Assembly (NCBI RefSeq): GCF_015352955.1
Contig: NZ_JACYOX010000042.1
Location: 1-35,993, forward strand
Direction of reading: 5' to 3'
DNA length: 35,993 nucleotides
Origin: Noviherbaspirillum soli
Lineage (GTDB): Bacteria; Pseudomonadota; Gammaproteobacteria; Burkholderiales; Burkholderiaceae_D
Part shown: piece by piece, positions 1-8,150 of the stretch
How positions within the stretch are numbered: the first letter of the stretch is position 1
Layout of the letters: the number at the start of each line of letters is the position of its first letter
Translations under genes and position numbers: made by a program
The notes under the pieces: model-generated
The model's input: only the letters and a program-made list of their open reading frames with translations
The model's database searches: none
What the model was told of the DNA's origin: nothing

Positions 1-324
1 GGCGTTTTATGACTTCCCGGCGGAGCATTGGCAGCATGTACGGACCACCAATCCGATCGAATCAACGTTTGCCACGGTGCGGCATCGAACCACGCGGGCC
101 AGGAATTGCCTGTCGCGGGCTACGTTCTTGGGGCTGGCATTCAAGCTGATGGAAGAGGCAGAGAAATCGTGGCGCCGGATTCGCGGCGCCGACCGAATTC
201 AGCCGTTGCTGGACGGCGTACCGTTCAAGGATGGCATCCCGGTGCAGGACAATCCGCCGGAACAACAGAAACTCACCGCCTGATGCTCCTCCTATGCTTC
301 AGACCGGCCGTACACCAGATTTGA
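1..324 (+). mobile_element. IS256-family element, 3' end only
   Basis: The window opens inside an IS256-family element. It holds the end of the transposase reading frame and about 40 bases of downstream end sequence. The last 24 bases (301-324), reverse-complemented, resemble the bases at 35875-35898: both begin GTCA and share TGGTGTACGG. They are therefore probably the two kinds of end of related elements. The rest of this copy lies outside the window, so its target duplication cannot be checked. Confidence 0.8.
2..283 (+). CDS. IS256-family (Mutator-type) transposase, C-terminal part
   Basis: This is the C-terminal 93 residues of a DDE transposase of the IS256/Mutator type; the start lies before the window. 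The frame opens with AFYDFPAEHW, then NPIESTFATVRHRT, which is the family's conserved C-terminal region around the N-P-I-E-S motif. It continues to a typical tail with KLMEEAEKSWRRIRG and LLDGVPFKDG. It stops with TGA at 281-283. I see no internal stop in the visible part, so the copy may be intact. The family recognition is from these motifs only. Confidence 0.85.
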   Translation, partial: AFYDFPAEHWQHVRTTNPIESTFATVRHRTTRARNCLSRATFLGLAFKLMEEAEKSWRRIRGADRIQPLLDGVPFKDGIPVQDNPPEQQKLTA

Positions 325-690
325 CATTAGCTCCAAAGTAATGGGCACATGACCTTACCGGCACCGTTCTATCTTTAGCACGCTAACGCGACAAAACCAA
401 AAAAAACAGCGATGAAGATTAATCATCAAAAAGATGAACATTTTTCACTCGGGCTTAAGTCATAGAATATTGTCATCAAATTTGTTGCAGCGAACGTGCT
501 TCGTAGCCCAAAAGCCCCTTTTCCGCCGCCTTTTTCCCTCAGATTGCCACGCATATGCCAGGCTTGCGATGGATAACACCTCTTAGCATAAGCCAAAAGC
601 TGTATGTTTTTTTCATAACTAAATATATTTCCTTGCAGAATTTATTGCTTCGTTGCACTATATTGCGTAGTGAAGTTAAGGGCAATTAAG
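325..690. other. AT-rich stretch without a recognisable gene
   Basis: No reading frame with a recognisable protein or a convincing ribosome site was found on either strand. The stretch lies between the IS256 end and the decayed cheW copy. It is clearly richer in A and T than the genes around it. It may contain the old promoter of the cheW-receptor pair, but I could not identify a sigma-28-like flagellar promoter. Confidence 0.5.
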
Positions 691-1133
691 ATGATGAAAA
701 TAGGTACAAAGGTTGATGCATCTGAAATTCTCGCATTCAGATTCGGTACGAAGAACATGGCCTTAATATATTCAAAGTGCAGGAGATCCGCGGCTATGAC
801 CCTGAAACGCGCATCGCCAATACTTCTGACTTAATTAGGAAAATACTTACCCTTTACGATCTGAACGTGCCCGTTTCCGACCCCTATATCCCTTTGAATC
901 TTAGGTAGCAAATTTATGACAATTTCATTGTTGCCATTGAATTCACAATTGCTAATCGTACTGTGGACATAGCTGTCGATGCTGTGTCGGACGTCGTATT
1001 TATGTCGGCCAGACAAATCAAGCCATCGTCGAAACTGGGTGCTGGAATAGACGCCGGTTATCTAAGCCGCTTGGAAACGGAAACGGCCGCATTATTATGC
1101 TTTTCGAATAGGCTGGCTCACGTTGCCGGATGA
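691..1133 (+). pseudogene. cheW: Decayed cheW-like chemotaxis adaptor
   Basis: CheW is the cytoplasmic scaffold joining chemoreceptors to the CheA kinase. From ATG at 691 the frame gives residues similar to the CheW start (EILAFRFGTKNMA). A one-base shift near 763 is then needed to read LNIFKVQEIRGYDPETRIAN, close to the CheW core I/V-L-K-V-Q-E-I-R-G-Y. The second frame reaches an in-frame TAG at about 906-908. It resumes as YDNFIVAIEFTIANRTVDIA, then VDAVSDVV and ARQIKPSSKLGAGIDAGYL, and ends with TGA at 1131-1133. One frameshift and one nonsense codon, plus many eroded conserved residues (for example the loss of the R-G pair usually before V-P), show it is dead. It sits directly upstream of an intact receptor gene, as paired cheW-mcp genes often do. 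Confidence 0.85.
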
Positions 1134-1213
1134 GATGGGCCTAATTGATTGAATTCCAGCACAGCGCTACAGCGCACATAAATTTTCCTAAATACTTTAT
1201 AGAACAGCATGAA

Positions 1214-2929
1214 ATGAAAAACTTGAAAATAGGGATGCGCTTAGGCATCGGTTTTGGCACGATCATCCTCATGATGATTGTCGTGGCGACCGTCGGAATT
1301 AATCGATTGTCTGCAAATGGTTCGACGGTGGATCGTGTTGTCAACGACACTTATAAGAAAGTCGCTTTACTCAATGATTTAACCAGGGAAAGCGATGTTG
1401 GTGCGCGCAACCTTCGCAATGCAATGCTCGCAAGGAATCCTGAAGAAGCAGCAAAATTTATCGACGCGATCGCGGTCAGTAGCAAAAAGGCAAGCGAAGC
1501 TAACAGTGCATTGGAGATTCGTCTTTCTCTCCCTAAAGGAAAAGAATTGTACAAGGCAATGAGCGTTGCCCGCGCGCAGTACATAGTGATGCGCGGCACA
1601 GTAGTTAAGTTAATTAAAGAAGGACGTAAAGAGGAGGCAACAGACTTCCTCTTTAAGGAAATACTGCCTGTTTATGCAAGCTATACAGCAGCGACAGAAC
1701 GTTTGCTCGATTTTGAAAAAGAGCTGATGGATAGCGACAGTAAAATCGCAATTAATCAGGCCAATTCTGCCAGCAGAACAATGATGGTTTTATCGGCTTT
1801 TGCGACTGCATTGGCTATTTTTTTCGGCCTATTTCTTACCCGCTCGATCGTTGGACCAGTTCATGAGGCACTCAGAGTAGCAGATACAGTCGCGTCTGGC
1901 GATTTGACCAGTCACATAGAGAGCACCGCAAATGACGAGACTGGTCTACTTTTGCACGCCCTTAGGAAAATGAATGAGAATTTGGTCAAAATCGTCACTG
2001 AAGTGCGTACCGGTACGAATACGATCGCCACGGCTTCTAGCCAAATTGCAGTCGGGAACCTCGATCTATCTTCCCGCACCGAGCAACAGGCAAGTTCGCT
2101 GGAAGAAACCGCTTCTTCCATGGAAGAACTCACCTCTACCGTTAAGCAGAATGCAGACAATGCACGGCAAGCCAATCAATTGGCACTCGCAGCTTCTGAC
2201 ATCGCCACCAAGGGTGGGTTCGTGATAACGCAGGTGGTTGACACCATGGGCGCCATTAATGATTCGGCAAAAAAGATTGTCGATATCATTAGTGTCGTTG
2301 ATGGCATTGCTTTTCAGACCAACATCTTGGCGCTGAACGCCGCGGTGGAAGCAGCGCGGGCTGGGGAACAGGGACGTGGCTTCGCAGTGGTTGCCACGGA
2401 AGTGCGCAGCTTGGCCCAGCGAAGTGCTGCTGCTGCGAAGGAAATCAAGGAACTAATTGGCAATTCGGTCGAAAAGGTGGATGCCGGCAGCAAACTGGCG
2501 GCGCGAGCCGGTAGCACCATGGACGAAATAGTGACTAGCGTGAAACGCGTAACCGACATGATGGCGGAAATCACCGCCGCCAGCCAAGAGCAAAGCGTTG
2601 GAATCGAACAGGTAAACAAGGCCATCAGTCAGATGGATCAGGTGACACAGCAGAATGCAGCCCTTGTGGAAGAAGCCGCAGCGGCGGCAGAGTCGCTGCA
2701 GGACCAGTCTGCCCAATTGGCACAAGCCGTCAGTGTATTTCAACTGGACCAAAGCCGTACTGCGGTAGCGGCCGTGATCCCGGCCTCAACACACGGTCAC
2801 GTCAAAGGAAAAGCGTCCCCCAGCCTCGTGTTACCACGCAACGATCGCCCTGGGTCAACACACCTTCGAGTACCCACGCGCGAAAACGCAACCACCATCA
2901 CCGCTGCTGATAGTTGGGAAGAATTTTAA
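1214..2929 (+). CDS. Methyl-accepting chemotaxis protein
   Basis: This inner-membrane chemoreceptor of 571 residues senses a periplasmic ligand and controls CheA. The start at 1214 (MKNLKIGMRLGIGFG) is the usual receptor beginning; an ATG 69 bp upstream would add an untypical leader. A first membrane helix lies at about residues 10-31, followed by a four-helix-bundle sensor of about 150 residues. A second helix lies near 190-210, then a HAMP domain (from about SIVGPVHEALRVADTV). The signalling hairpin carries the near-invariant stretch QTNILALNAAVEAARAGEQG and VVATEVRSLAQRSA. The protein ends in SWEEF, which resembles the CheR/CheB-tethering pentapeptide (NWETF type), so it is probably a high-abundance, methylation-assisted receptor. 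The adjacent cheW copy is dead, so it must use an adaptor encoded elsewhere. The ligand is unknown. Confidence 0.95.
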   Translation: MKNLKIGMRLGIGFGTIILMMIVVATVGINRLSANGSTVDRVVNDTYKKVALLNDLTRESDVGARNLRNAMLARNPEEAAKFIDAIAVSSKKASEANSALEIRLSLPKGKELYKAMSVARAQYIVMRGTVVKLIKEGRKEEATDFLFKEILPVYASYTAATERLLDFEKELMDSDSKIAINQANSASRTMMVLSAFATALAIFFGLFLTRSIVGPVHEALRVADTVASGDLTSHIESTANDETGLLLHALRKMNENLVKIVTEVRTGTNTIATASSQIAVGNLDLSSRTEQQASSLEETASSMEELTSTVKQNADNARQANQLALAASDIATKGGFVITQVVDTMGAINDSAKKIVDIISVVDGIAFQTNILALNAAVEAARAGEQGRGFAVVATEVRSLAQRSAAAAKEIKELIGNSVEKVDAGSKLAARAGSTMDEIVTSVKRVTDMMAEITAASQEQSVGIEQVNKAISQMDQVTQQNAALVEEAAAAAESLQDQSAQLAQAVSVFQLDQSRTAVAAVIPASTHGHVKGKASPSLVLPRNDRPGSTHLRVPTRENATTITAADSWEEF

Positions 2930-3105
2930 CTATGGATTCTTACCGGCGCTTCTGACTATTCATGCGCATGCACAACATCCACTCAATGCTCGTGCCTGCC
3001 TATGACTCCAAGGAAAAGAAATCTCCCAAGCATGTGGCAGCGGTTTTCCCGCGCCCGACGGCTCAACTGTGCAGCTTATATTTTTTTCAAGCTACTTAAA
3101 ACAAC

Positions 3106-3140
3106 AAGAGAAGAGAAGAGAAGAGAAGAGAAGAGAAGAA
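3106..3140 (+). repeat. Pentanucleotide tandem repeat (AAGAG) in the HD-GYP leader
   Basis: Six perfect head-to-tail copies of AAGAG are followed by a seventh ending AAGAA. The array ends six bases before the proposed HD-GYP start codon at 3147 and supplies the only purine-rich Shine-Dalgarno-like sequence there. Five is not a multiple of three. A frame from ATG 3069 reads through the array in phase with the HD-GYP gene at the present copy number, giving a KRREE-type leader. Gain or loss of a unit would change either that frame or the ribosome-site context, the typical structure of a slippage-prone contingency repeat. Confidence 0.9.
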
Positions 3141-3146
3141 ATCAGC

Positions 3147-4379
3147 ATGATCAAGAAAATCTCAACACACAAGCTTCGGATCGGCATGTATGTGCATGCC
3201 CTTTCGCGTAACTGGACAGCGCATCCCTTTCTCAGAAACCGTTTTCGAATTACCTCCAGCGAGGAAATTCAGAAAATTATCGAAGCAGGCATCACGGAAC
3301 TGGAGATCGATACGGAAAAAGGCCATGATCCACCCCAGGAGGCCAGTAATGAACCCGTAATTCTGCTACCTGTGCAGAAGGAAGAAGCGCAAGCCAATGA
3401 GGACGTACCGGTTCAGGCGGGAGCTGTTTCCTTTTCTGAAGAGTTGGTGCGTGCCCGACTCATCAAGACACAGGCTATCCATCTGGTACGTAATCTGATG
3501 CAGGACGCGCGACTGGGGAAAATTATTGAACTAGAGCGCGTGCAACCGGTAGTGCAAGACATAGTTGACTCCATTACCCGCAATTCCAGCGCGCTGCTTG
3601 CACTGCTTCAAATTAGAAATAAGGACGATTACACCTTTCTCCACTCTGTTGGCGTATGCGCACTACTTGCCGCATTCTGTCATTCGCTTCACAAGCACCC
3701 GCAGGAAACCTACCAAGCAGCCTTGGGCGGTCTGCTGCATGACATCGGCAAATCCCACGTGCCCGATGCTATTCTGAACAAGCCGGGACGCCTGACGGAT
3801 GCAGAATTTGATGTCATTAAACGTCATCCATTGGAAGGACATGCAATTCTGTCTACCATTTCAGGCATCGGCGGAATACCGCTTGAGATAACACTTCGTC
3901 ACCATGAACGACTTGATGGTGGCGGCTATCCAGATAGACTGCATGGTAATGAAATTAGTGAACTGGCCCAGATGGCTGCCATTGTGGACGTCTACGATGC
4001 AATCACAGCGGAGCGTTGCTATCATCAGGCGATCTCGCCAGCAATTGCATTAGGTAAACTTCATGAATGGAGCAATACACAGTATAGTGCCCACCTTGTA
4101 CAGGCATTTATCCGCTGCCTTGGTATCTATCCCGCAGGTTCGCTCGTTCTTCTTCAGTCAGGGCGTCTCGCCGTAGTCACGCAGCAGCATCCAGAAAACC
4201 TGCTAAAGCCGACCGTGAACGTGTTTTTCAGCACCCGCTCGAATACCTATATTCCCCCGCAAAAGGTCGACCTGTCCAAAACCCCTGCACTTGGTGTGGC
4301 TGACAAGATCCTTCGTGCGGAGCCGCCAGCTAGATGGAAAGTTGATCCGCTAAGATTTCTCGAAATTAGCGAAAATTAA
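3147..4379 (+). CDS. HD-GYP domain c-di-GMP phosphodiesterase
   Basis: A cytoplasmic protein of 410 residues, predicted to hydrolyse cyclic di-GMP. The N-terminal ~130 residues resemble the DUF3391 domain often preceding HD-GYP (start MIKKISTHKLRIGMYV). The HD-GYP domain follows, with LLHDIGK for the HD dyad, then RHPLEGHAIL, HHERLDGGGYP for the HHExxDGxGYP signature, and ELAQMAAIVDVYDAITAERCY. All metal-binding motifs appear present, so activity is likely. I chose ATG 3147 because the DUF3391-type start fits it. An upstream ATG at 3069 is in frame but its extra residues come from the AAGAG repeat. The gene is followed 115 bp downstream by a REC-GGDEF gene, a pairing of degrading and synthesising enzymes; the latter is now disrupted. 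Confidence 0.93.
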   Translation: MIKKISTHKLRIGMYVHALSRNWTAHPFLRNRFRITSSEEIQKIIEAGITELEIDTEKGHDPPQEASNEPVILLPVQKEEAQANEDVPVQAGAVSFSEELVRARLIKTQAIHLVRNLMQDARLGKIIELERVQPVVQDIVDSITRNSSALLALLQIRNKDDYTFLHSVGVCALLAAFCHSLHKHPQETYQAALGGLLHDIGKSHVPDAILNKPGRLTDAEFDVIKRHPLEGHAILSTISGIGGIPLEITLRHHERLDGGGYPDRLHGNEISELAQMAAIVDVYDAITAERCYHQAISPAIALGKLHEWSNTQYSAHLVQAFIRCLGIYPAGSLVLLQSGRLAVVTQQHPENLLKPTVNVFFSTRSNTYIPPQKVDLSKTPALGVADKILRAEPPARWKVDPLRFLEISEN

Positions 4380-4494
4380 TCGCCAAAAATAAAAAACAAG
4401 TATGATTTTAGAAAAGAAGTATTGATGCCATTAATTATGGCCTCGGTGTATAGCTGAGTAATGTGTACCTTGATGAGGCGCCTAAGATAAGTTC

Positions 4495-5074
4495 ATGATC
4501 ACCGACGAAGACATTCGGAATGCAAAAATTCTGGTCGCGGACGATTGCGAGCGCAATGCCTGGTCTTTAGAGGAAATTCTTCGTCTGTATGACTACAATC
4601 AGGTATCCGTGTGCACCAAACCGAGCCTAGTGGCCCCACTACATAGCAAAAACCACTATGACTTAATCTTGCTCGACATGCACATGCCTGATATGAGCGG
4701 GCTCAGCGTCATGAATGCGTTGCGGGCAACCGGTATGGATCCCTACTTGCCGGTGCTTGCCATTACTGCCGACAAAACGCTCATGCATACTGTTCTTCAA
4801 GCTGGAGCTCGCGATTTCGTCCTCAAACCCTATGATTTTTCCGAGTTGCGAATTCGGATGCGGAATGCTTTGGAAGTCCGCCTTCTATACAAGGCAGCAA
4901 AGGAATACGGTCGCTTGCAGAAGGAACGTGCGCTTCATGATCCGTTGACGGGCTTATCGAACAGGGTGTTACTGGAAGAACGTATTGACTACGGCATCGC
5001 GTATGCCACTCGCGACGGACACGCGATGGCACTGATGTATTTGGACCTTGATGGTTTCAAGCAGGTGAACGATT
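4495..5074 (+). pseudogene. REC-GGDEF diguanylate cyclase, 5' part, split by an IS
   Basis: This is the front of a response-regulator diguanylate cyclase. The receiver domain (about residues 10-125) has the acidic pair in VADDCERN, the phosphoacceptor Asp in LLDMHMPDMSG, the Thr in AITADK and the Lys in LKPYD. A GGDEF domain begins with LHDPLTGLSNRVLLEERI and runs to LDLDGFKQVND. There an IS5-family element enters after the codon for Asp. Reading on into the element adds about 20 unrelated residues to a stop at 5136. Joining this part at 5074 to 7677 restores one frame of 314 codons, so the gene was intact until the insertion. A truncated protein with a working receiver could still be made. 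Confidence 0.95.
5071..5074 (+). repeat. Target duplication GATT, left copy
   Basis: GATT immediately precedes the left inverted repeat of the IS5-family element. The same four bases immediately follow the right inverted repeat at 7673-7676. Removing the element with one copy restores the reading frame of the host gene, which supports this as a true 4-bp target duplication. Confidence 0.9.
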
Positions 5075-5105
5075 GGGCACCTCGAAAAATCTATGGTCAC
5101 CCTCC

Positions 5106-5348
5106 TTTTTGCAAGGGTAGATTTTGGGTTTTGTGATTGGCTTGCCTAAATCTATACGGCGTCTGATTGGAGGGCGTTTCTCCGCGCCACGATGAAAGTC
5201 GCGCCCGGCAGTCCTAAAAACCTCGGCGGCTTCGAGAGCCGGTTTTTCGATCAGGTTATCTGCCAGGCCGTTATGCCGTTCACGTCATCCAATTTCTACA
5301 GTCGCAAAACCAGGTGGGTACTTCGTACTACTCAATTTTGTACGCCGC
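5106..5348 (-). ncRNA. Candidate bridge/seeker guide RNA of the IS1111-type element
   Basis: About 240 bases between the transposase stop and the element end carry no reading frame with recognisable content. Known IS110-family elements encode a structured guide RNA that pairs with donor and target DNA. In the IS1111 subgroup it lies downstream of the transposase, as this segment does. The assignment is by position and family only; I did not derive a fold or the guide loops. Confidence 0.5.
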
Positions 5349-6374
5349 TCAGGCTGCCTTTGAAGCCTGAGCGGCGCGGTATTCGGTGTGGCGGGCAGCA
5401 AGCGCCCAAACTGTGCGAGCCAGTTTATTAGCCAATGCACAAGCGACGACATTGGAATGTCGGCGTGACAGCATCGCGCGGACCCAGTCCGCCAGCATTC
5501 CTTTCTGCTTGTCCAGACGCTGCATGTACGACCTGGCACACAGCACCAGCAGGCGGCGCAGATTCTTATCCCCTCGCTTACTAATCCCGAAGAGAGTGGC
5601 TCGTCCTCCTGTACTGTACTGGCGCGGCACAAGGCCAACGGAGGCCGCGAAGTCTCGCCCGCAGCTGTACTGCTTACCATCGCCAAGCTCGGCCGACAAC
5701 AGGCTGGCCGTAATTGGCCCGACACCCGGCACCGCCATCAGTCGCTGCCCCAGATCGTCTTCCTGCAGCTGCAGCTGCAATTCCTTCTCCACTTCAGCAA
5801 TCTGTTCGTCCAGGTACTTGTAGTGAGCGTGCAGGCGATTGAGAATGGCAATCAGCCGTGCTGGCAGCGGGTGTTCTGCCAGCACGGAAGGAAGGCGTTT
5901 GATGGCGGCTGAACCGATGGGAAGACTGATACCGAATTCCAGCAGAAAGCCGTGGATCTGATTGGAGGCCTTGACCCGGTCACGAACAAGCGATTCCCTT
6001 ACACGATGCAGGGCGCTGAGAATCTGTTGTACTTCAGTTTTTGGTGTGACAAAGCGCATGTTGGGACGGGAGGCAGCTTCGCAGATCGCTTCGGCGTCAA
6101 TAAAGTCATTCTTGTTTCCCTTGACGAAGGGACGGACGAACTGAGGACTGATGAGCTTGACTTGGTGGCCAAACGTCATCAGGTGCCGCGCCATATGATG
6201 GGCGCCGGCACAGGCTTCCATGACAACGGTACAGGGATGAAACGTAGCGAGGAAGGTAATGAGCTGCTTGCGGGAGCACTTCTTGCGGAACACCGCTTTG
6301 CCATGGGCGTCTTGGCCGTGGAGGTGGAAAGAGTGCTTCCCAAGGTCAATGCCGATCAGTATGACGTCTTGCAT
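5349..6374 (-). CDS. IS110-family (IS1111-type) transposase/recombinase
   Basis: A 341-residue RuvC-like DEDD recombinase that moves its element with an RNA guide. The start at 6374 (MQDVILIGIDLGKHSFHLHG) is preceded by a strong GAGGAG site; a longer frame upstream lacks homology. The N-terminal DEDD domain shows GIDLGKHSF, EACAGAHH and KNDFIDAEAICEAASRP. The C-terminal Transposase_20 domain shows LMAVPGVGPITASLLSAELG and YSTGGRATLFGISKRGDKN, with the Ser expected for the family. No stop interrupts it, so it looks active. It lies in opposite orientation to the IS5 transposase it split from its left end. Confidence 0.94.
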   Translation of the reverse strand: MQDVILIGIDLGKHSFHLHGQDAHGKAVFRKKCSRKQLITFLATFHPCTVVMEACAGAHHMARHLMTFGHQVKLISPQFVRPFVKGNKNDFIDAEAICEAASRPNMRFVTPKTEVQQILSALHRVRESLVRDRVKASNQIHGFLLEFGISLPIGSAAIKRLPSVLAEHPLPARLIAILNRLHAHYKYLDEQIAEVEKELQLQLQEDDLGQRLMAVPGVGPITASLLSAELGDGKQYSCGRDFAASVGLVPRQYSTGGRATLFGISKRGDKNLRRLLVLCARSYMQRLDKQKGMLADWVRAMLSRRHSNVVACALANKLARTVWALAARHTEYRAAQASKAA

Positions 6375-6502
6375 GATGGTCTCCTCGCTCAGAAGGTAAA
6401 AACACCTTACAAGCGTAACCGCCTGTAAGGTGGAGGGTGACCATTTCATTACCTCTGAGAGTCTGGCAAGATGTGAGCGCCCCAAACTTGACGTAAATTT
6501 TC

Positions 6503-7528
6503 ATGATCAAGACCAGTCTGTTTGCCGACCAGGAGCGCGAAGCCAAGCTGAACAAACTTGGCGATGCGCTGCAGGTGATGGAGAAGCATGTCGACTTCGC
6601 CGCCCTTGCTGCGGAGGTCGACCTTGCGGCACCGCGCCCCAGCCGCGAGCGCGGCGGTCGTCCGCCTTTCCCCACCGAACTGATGGTGCGTGTGCTGTTG
6701 ATCCAGCAGCTATTCAACCTGAGTGATGAGCAGATGGAATTCCAACTGCTCGACCGCTTGAGTTTCCAGCGCTTCGTCGGGTTACGCGCCAGCAGCCAGA
6801 TCCCGGACCGGACGACGATCTGGACCTTCAAGGAGCGCTTGATCCAGGCCGGCGCCAGCGAGAGCGTGTTCGATGCCGTTAATCGCCAGCTGGCCGGGCA
6901 CGGCTACATTGCGCGCGGCGGCCAGATGATCGACGCGAGCATCGTGGAGGCGCCCAGGCAGTCGCTGAGCAAGGAAGAGAAAGTCATCGTCAGCGAAGGC
7001 GCAATGCCGGCAGACTGGAAGCCGGCCAAACGGCGCCAGAAGGATATGGATGCGCGCTGGACGAAGAAACACGGCAAGTCCTACTTCGGCTACAAGGTTT
7101 CGGCCAACGCCGACAAGCGCTACAAGCTGGTGCGCAAGATCAAGGTGAGCACGGCAAGCGAACACGACACCACGCATTTCGAGGACGTGCTCGATCCCGC
7201 CAACACGAACCGGGACATCCTGGCCGACAAGGGGTATGTCGATGGCGAACGCGAAGCGCGACTGAGCAAACAGGGCTGGCGCATGCACATCCAGCGCAAA
7301 GGCAGCAAGGACAAGCCAATCTCCGAGGCCCAGCAGCGGCGCAATCATCGCATCGCCAAAACGCGTGCACGCATCGAGCACGTGTTCGCGGGCCTGGCAC
7401 AGATGGGCGGCAAGACGCTGCGCTCCATTGGCCTGGCACGCGCAAGGCTGCACCTGAACTGGAAGGTCGCTGCTTACAACCTGCAGCGTCTCATCTATCT
7501 GAGGGAGGCCGGGGTCGAGGCATTCTGA
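6503..7528 (+). CDS. IS5-family transposase
   Basis: A complete DDE transposase of 341 residues. The N-terminus (MIKTSLFADQEREAKLNKLG) leads to a DUF772-type segment (PFPTELMVRVLLIQQLFNLS, then RTTIWTFKERL) and a DDE_Tnp_1 catalytic domain. Candidate catalytic acids lie in QMIDASIV, in ILADKGYVDG and in RIEHVFAGLAQMGGK. The protein is uninterrupted. Upstream sequence shows no clear Shine-Dalgarno site, and the native promoter may have been separated by the IS1111-type insertion between the left end and this gene. Confidence 0.94.
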   Translation: MIKTSLFADQEREAKLNKLGDALQVMEKHVDFAALAAEVDLAAPRPSRERGGRPPFPTELMVRVLLIQQLFNLSDEQMEFQLLDRLSFQRFVGLRASSQIPDRTTIWTFKERLIQAGASESVFDAVNRQLAGHGYIARGGQMIDASIVEAPRQSLSKEEKVIVSEGAMPADWKPAKRRQKDMDARWTKKHGKSYFGYKVSANADKRYKLVRKIKVSTASEHDTTHFEDVLDPANTNRDILADKGYVDGEREARLSKQGWRMHIQRKGSKDKPISEAQQRRNHRIAKTRARIEHVFAGLAQMGGKTLRSIGLARARLHLNWKVAAYNLQRLIYLREAGVEAF

Positions 7529-7672
7529 CGCCCGAGGTCCGTCCGGACCGCCGAAAACGAGCAGCACACTCTGAAAAAGAGGTCGGGAAACGACGACGCT
7601 AGCGCGTTGTTGGACACGTTCAAACGCTTGGCTCGCTGACGACGGCGAAATCACGTGTTATTCGAGGTGCCC

Positions 7673-8041
7673 GATTGTCACGGGCATTTATATGGTGACC
7701 ACTTGTTGAAGGCGACAGCCCGGCGGCTTCAGGAAAACAAGCGGCAGGAAGATACGCTCGCCCGCATTGGCGGAGATGAATTTATCTTTTTGCTGCATCA
7801 GATCTCAAATAAAAATGAGGTGAGCAAGTCGGCCACCCGAATGTTGCGTGCCATGGAAGAGCCGTTTGACATTAACGGAGTAGAGCTACGTTTGACGATC
7901 AGCATCGGCATCGCATTTTATCCGGATGATGCTCACGATCGTGCATCGCTTGTCCGCGCAGCGGATAAGGCGTTATATAAAGCAAAGCGTTCGGGGGAAA
8001 ACGATTACGCATGGGTTTCTCCCAAGTCGGCGTTTTCGTAA
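7673..8041 (+). pseudogene. REC-GGDEF diguanylate cyclase, 3' part
   Basis: This is the rest of the GGDEF domain severed from 4495-5074. The first four bases (7673-7676) are the duplicated GATT target. Reading in the restored frame gives CHGHLYGDHLLKATARRLQE, directly continuing FKQVND. The active-site motif RIGGDEFIFLL and the C-terminal LTISIGIAFYPDD and ADKALYKAKRSGEN are intact. The domain has no start codon of its own in the right context and is fused to IS-derived codons at its front. It is therefore unlikely to give an active cyclase unless the element excises. Confidence 0.94.
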
Positions 8042-8046
8042 GAAAA

Positions 8047-8135
8047 GCAGAATGGAAAGCAAGTCTGTAGGCTGATCAAGAGGCACTGAGTTTTCGAAAA
8101 CGATTTGTAAGAAATGAGACGAATCGCTTTAAAAA
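8047..8135 (+). repeat. 89-bp dispersed intergenic repeat, copy 1
   Basis: This stretch, just downstream of the GGDEF stop, aligns without gaps to 32326-32414. I count about 72 of 89 bases identical. Both copies contain a short in-frame tail AE-x-x-ASL followed by TAG, and an imperfect or perfect hairpin built from AAAGCGATT and AATCGCTTT. In this copy one arm has a mismatch (AAAACGATT). It is followed after 15 bases by the IS427-group element. It could be a family of repeats or copies of a gene's 3' end with its untranslated region. Confidence 0.85.
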
Positions 8136-8150
8136 GACGCGATTTTTTAC

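Larger units (their letters stand above)
5093..6444 (-). mobile_element. IS110-family, IS1111-type element nested in the IS5 left end
   Basis: A perfect 13-bp inverted repeat, ATGGTCACCCTCC at 5093-5105 and its complement at 6432-6444, brackets an IS110-family transposase gene read on the minus strand. Inverted repeats and a long non-coding segment downstream of the transposase (5106-5348) are features of the IS1111 subgroup, while classical IS110 members lack such repeats. Exact outer ends may extend a few bases beyond the repeats, as IS1111 repeats are usually subterminal. No target duplication is expected for this family and none was seen. Confidence 0.88.
5075..7672 (+). mobile_element. 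IS5-family element interrupted by an IS1111-type element
   Basis: Terminal inverted repeats of 12 bp bound the element: GGGCACCTCGAA at 5075-5086 and TTCGAGGTGCCC at 7661-7672. The flanking 4-bp duplication GATT is present. The element encodes one IS5-family transposase (6503-7528). Its left end is split after fewer than 20 bases by an IS1111-type element occupying about 5093-6444. Without the inner element it would be about 1.25 kb, a normal size for the family. The separation of its left end from the rest by 1.35 kb may affect its mobility. Confidence 0.92.

Noticed and set aside
3106-3140. CRISPR-like repeat
   Set aside because: Units of five bases without spacers are a simple tandem repeat, not a CRISPR array.
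6782-7654. 290-codon minus-strand frame opposite the IS5 transposase
   Set aside because: Antisense shadow of a GC-rich transposase gene; no domain or ribosome site.
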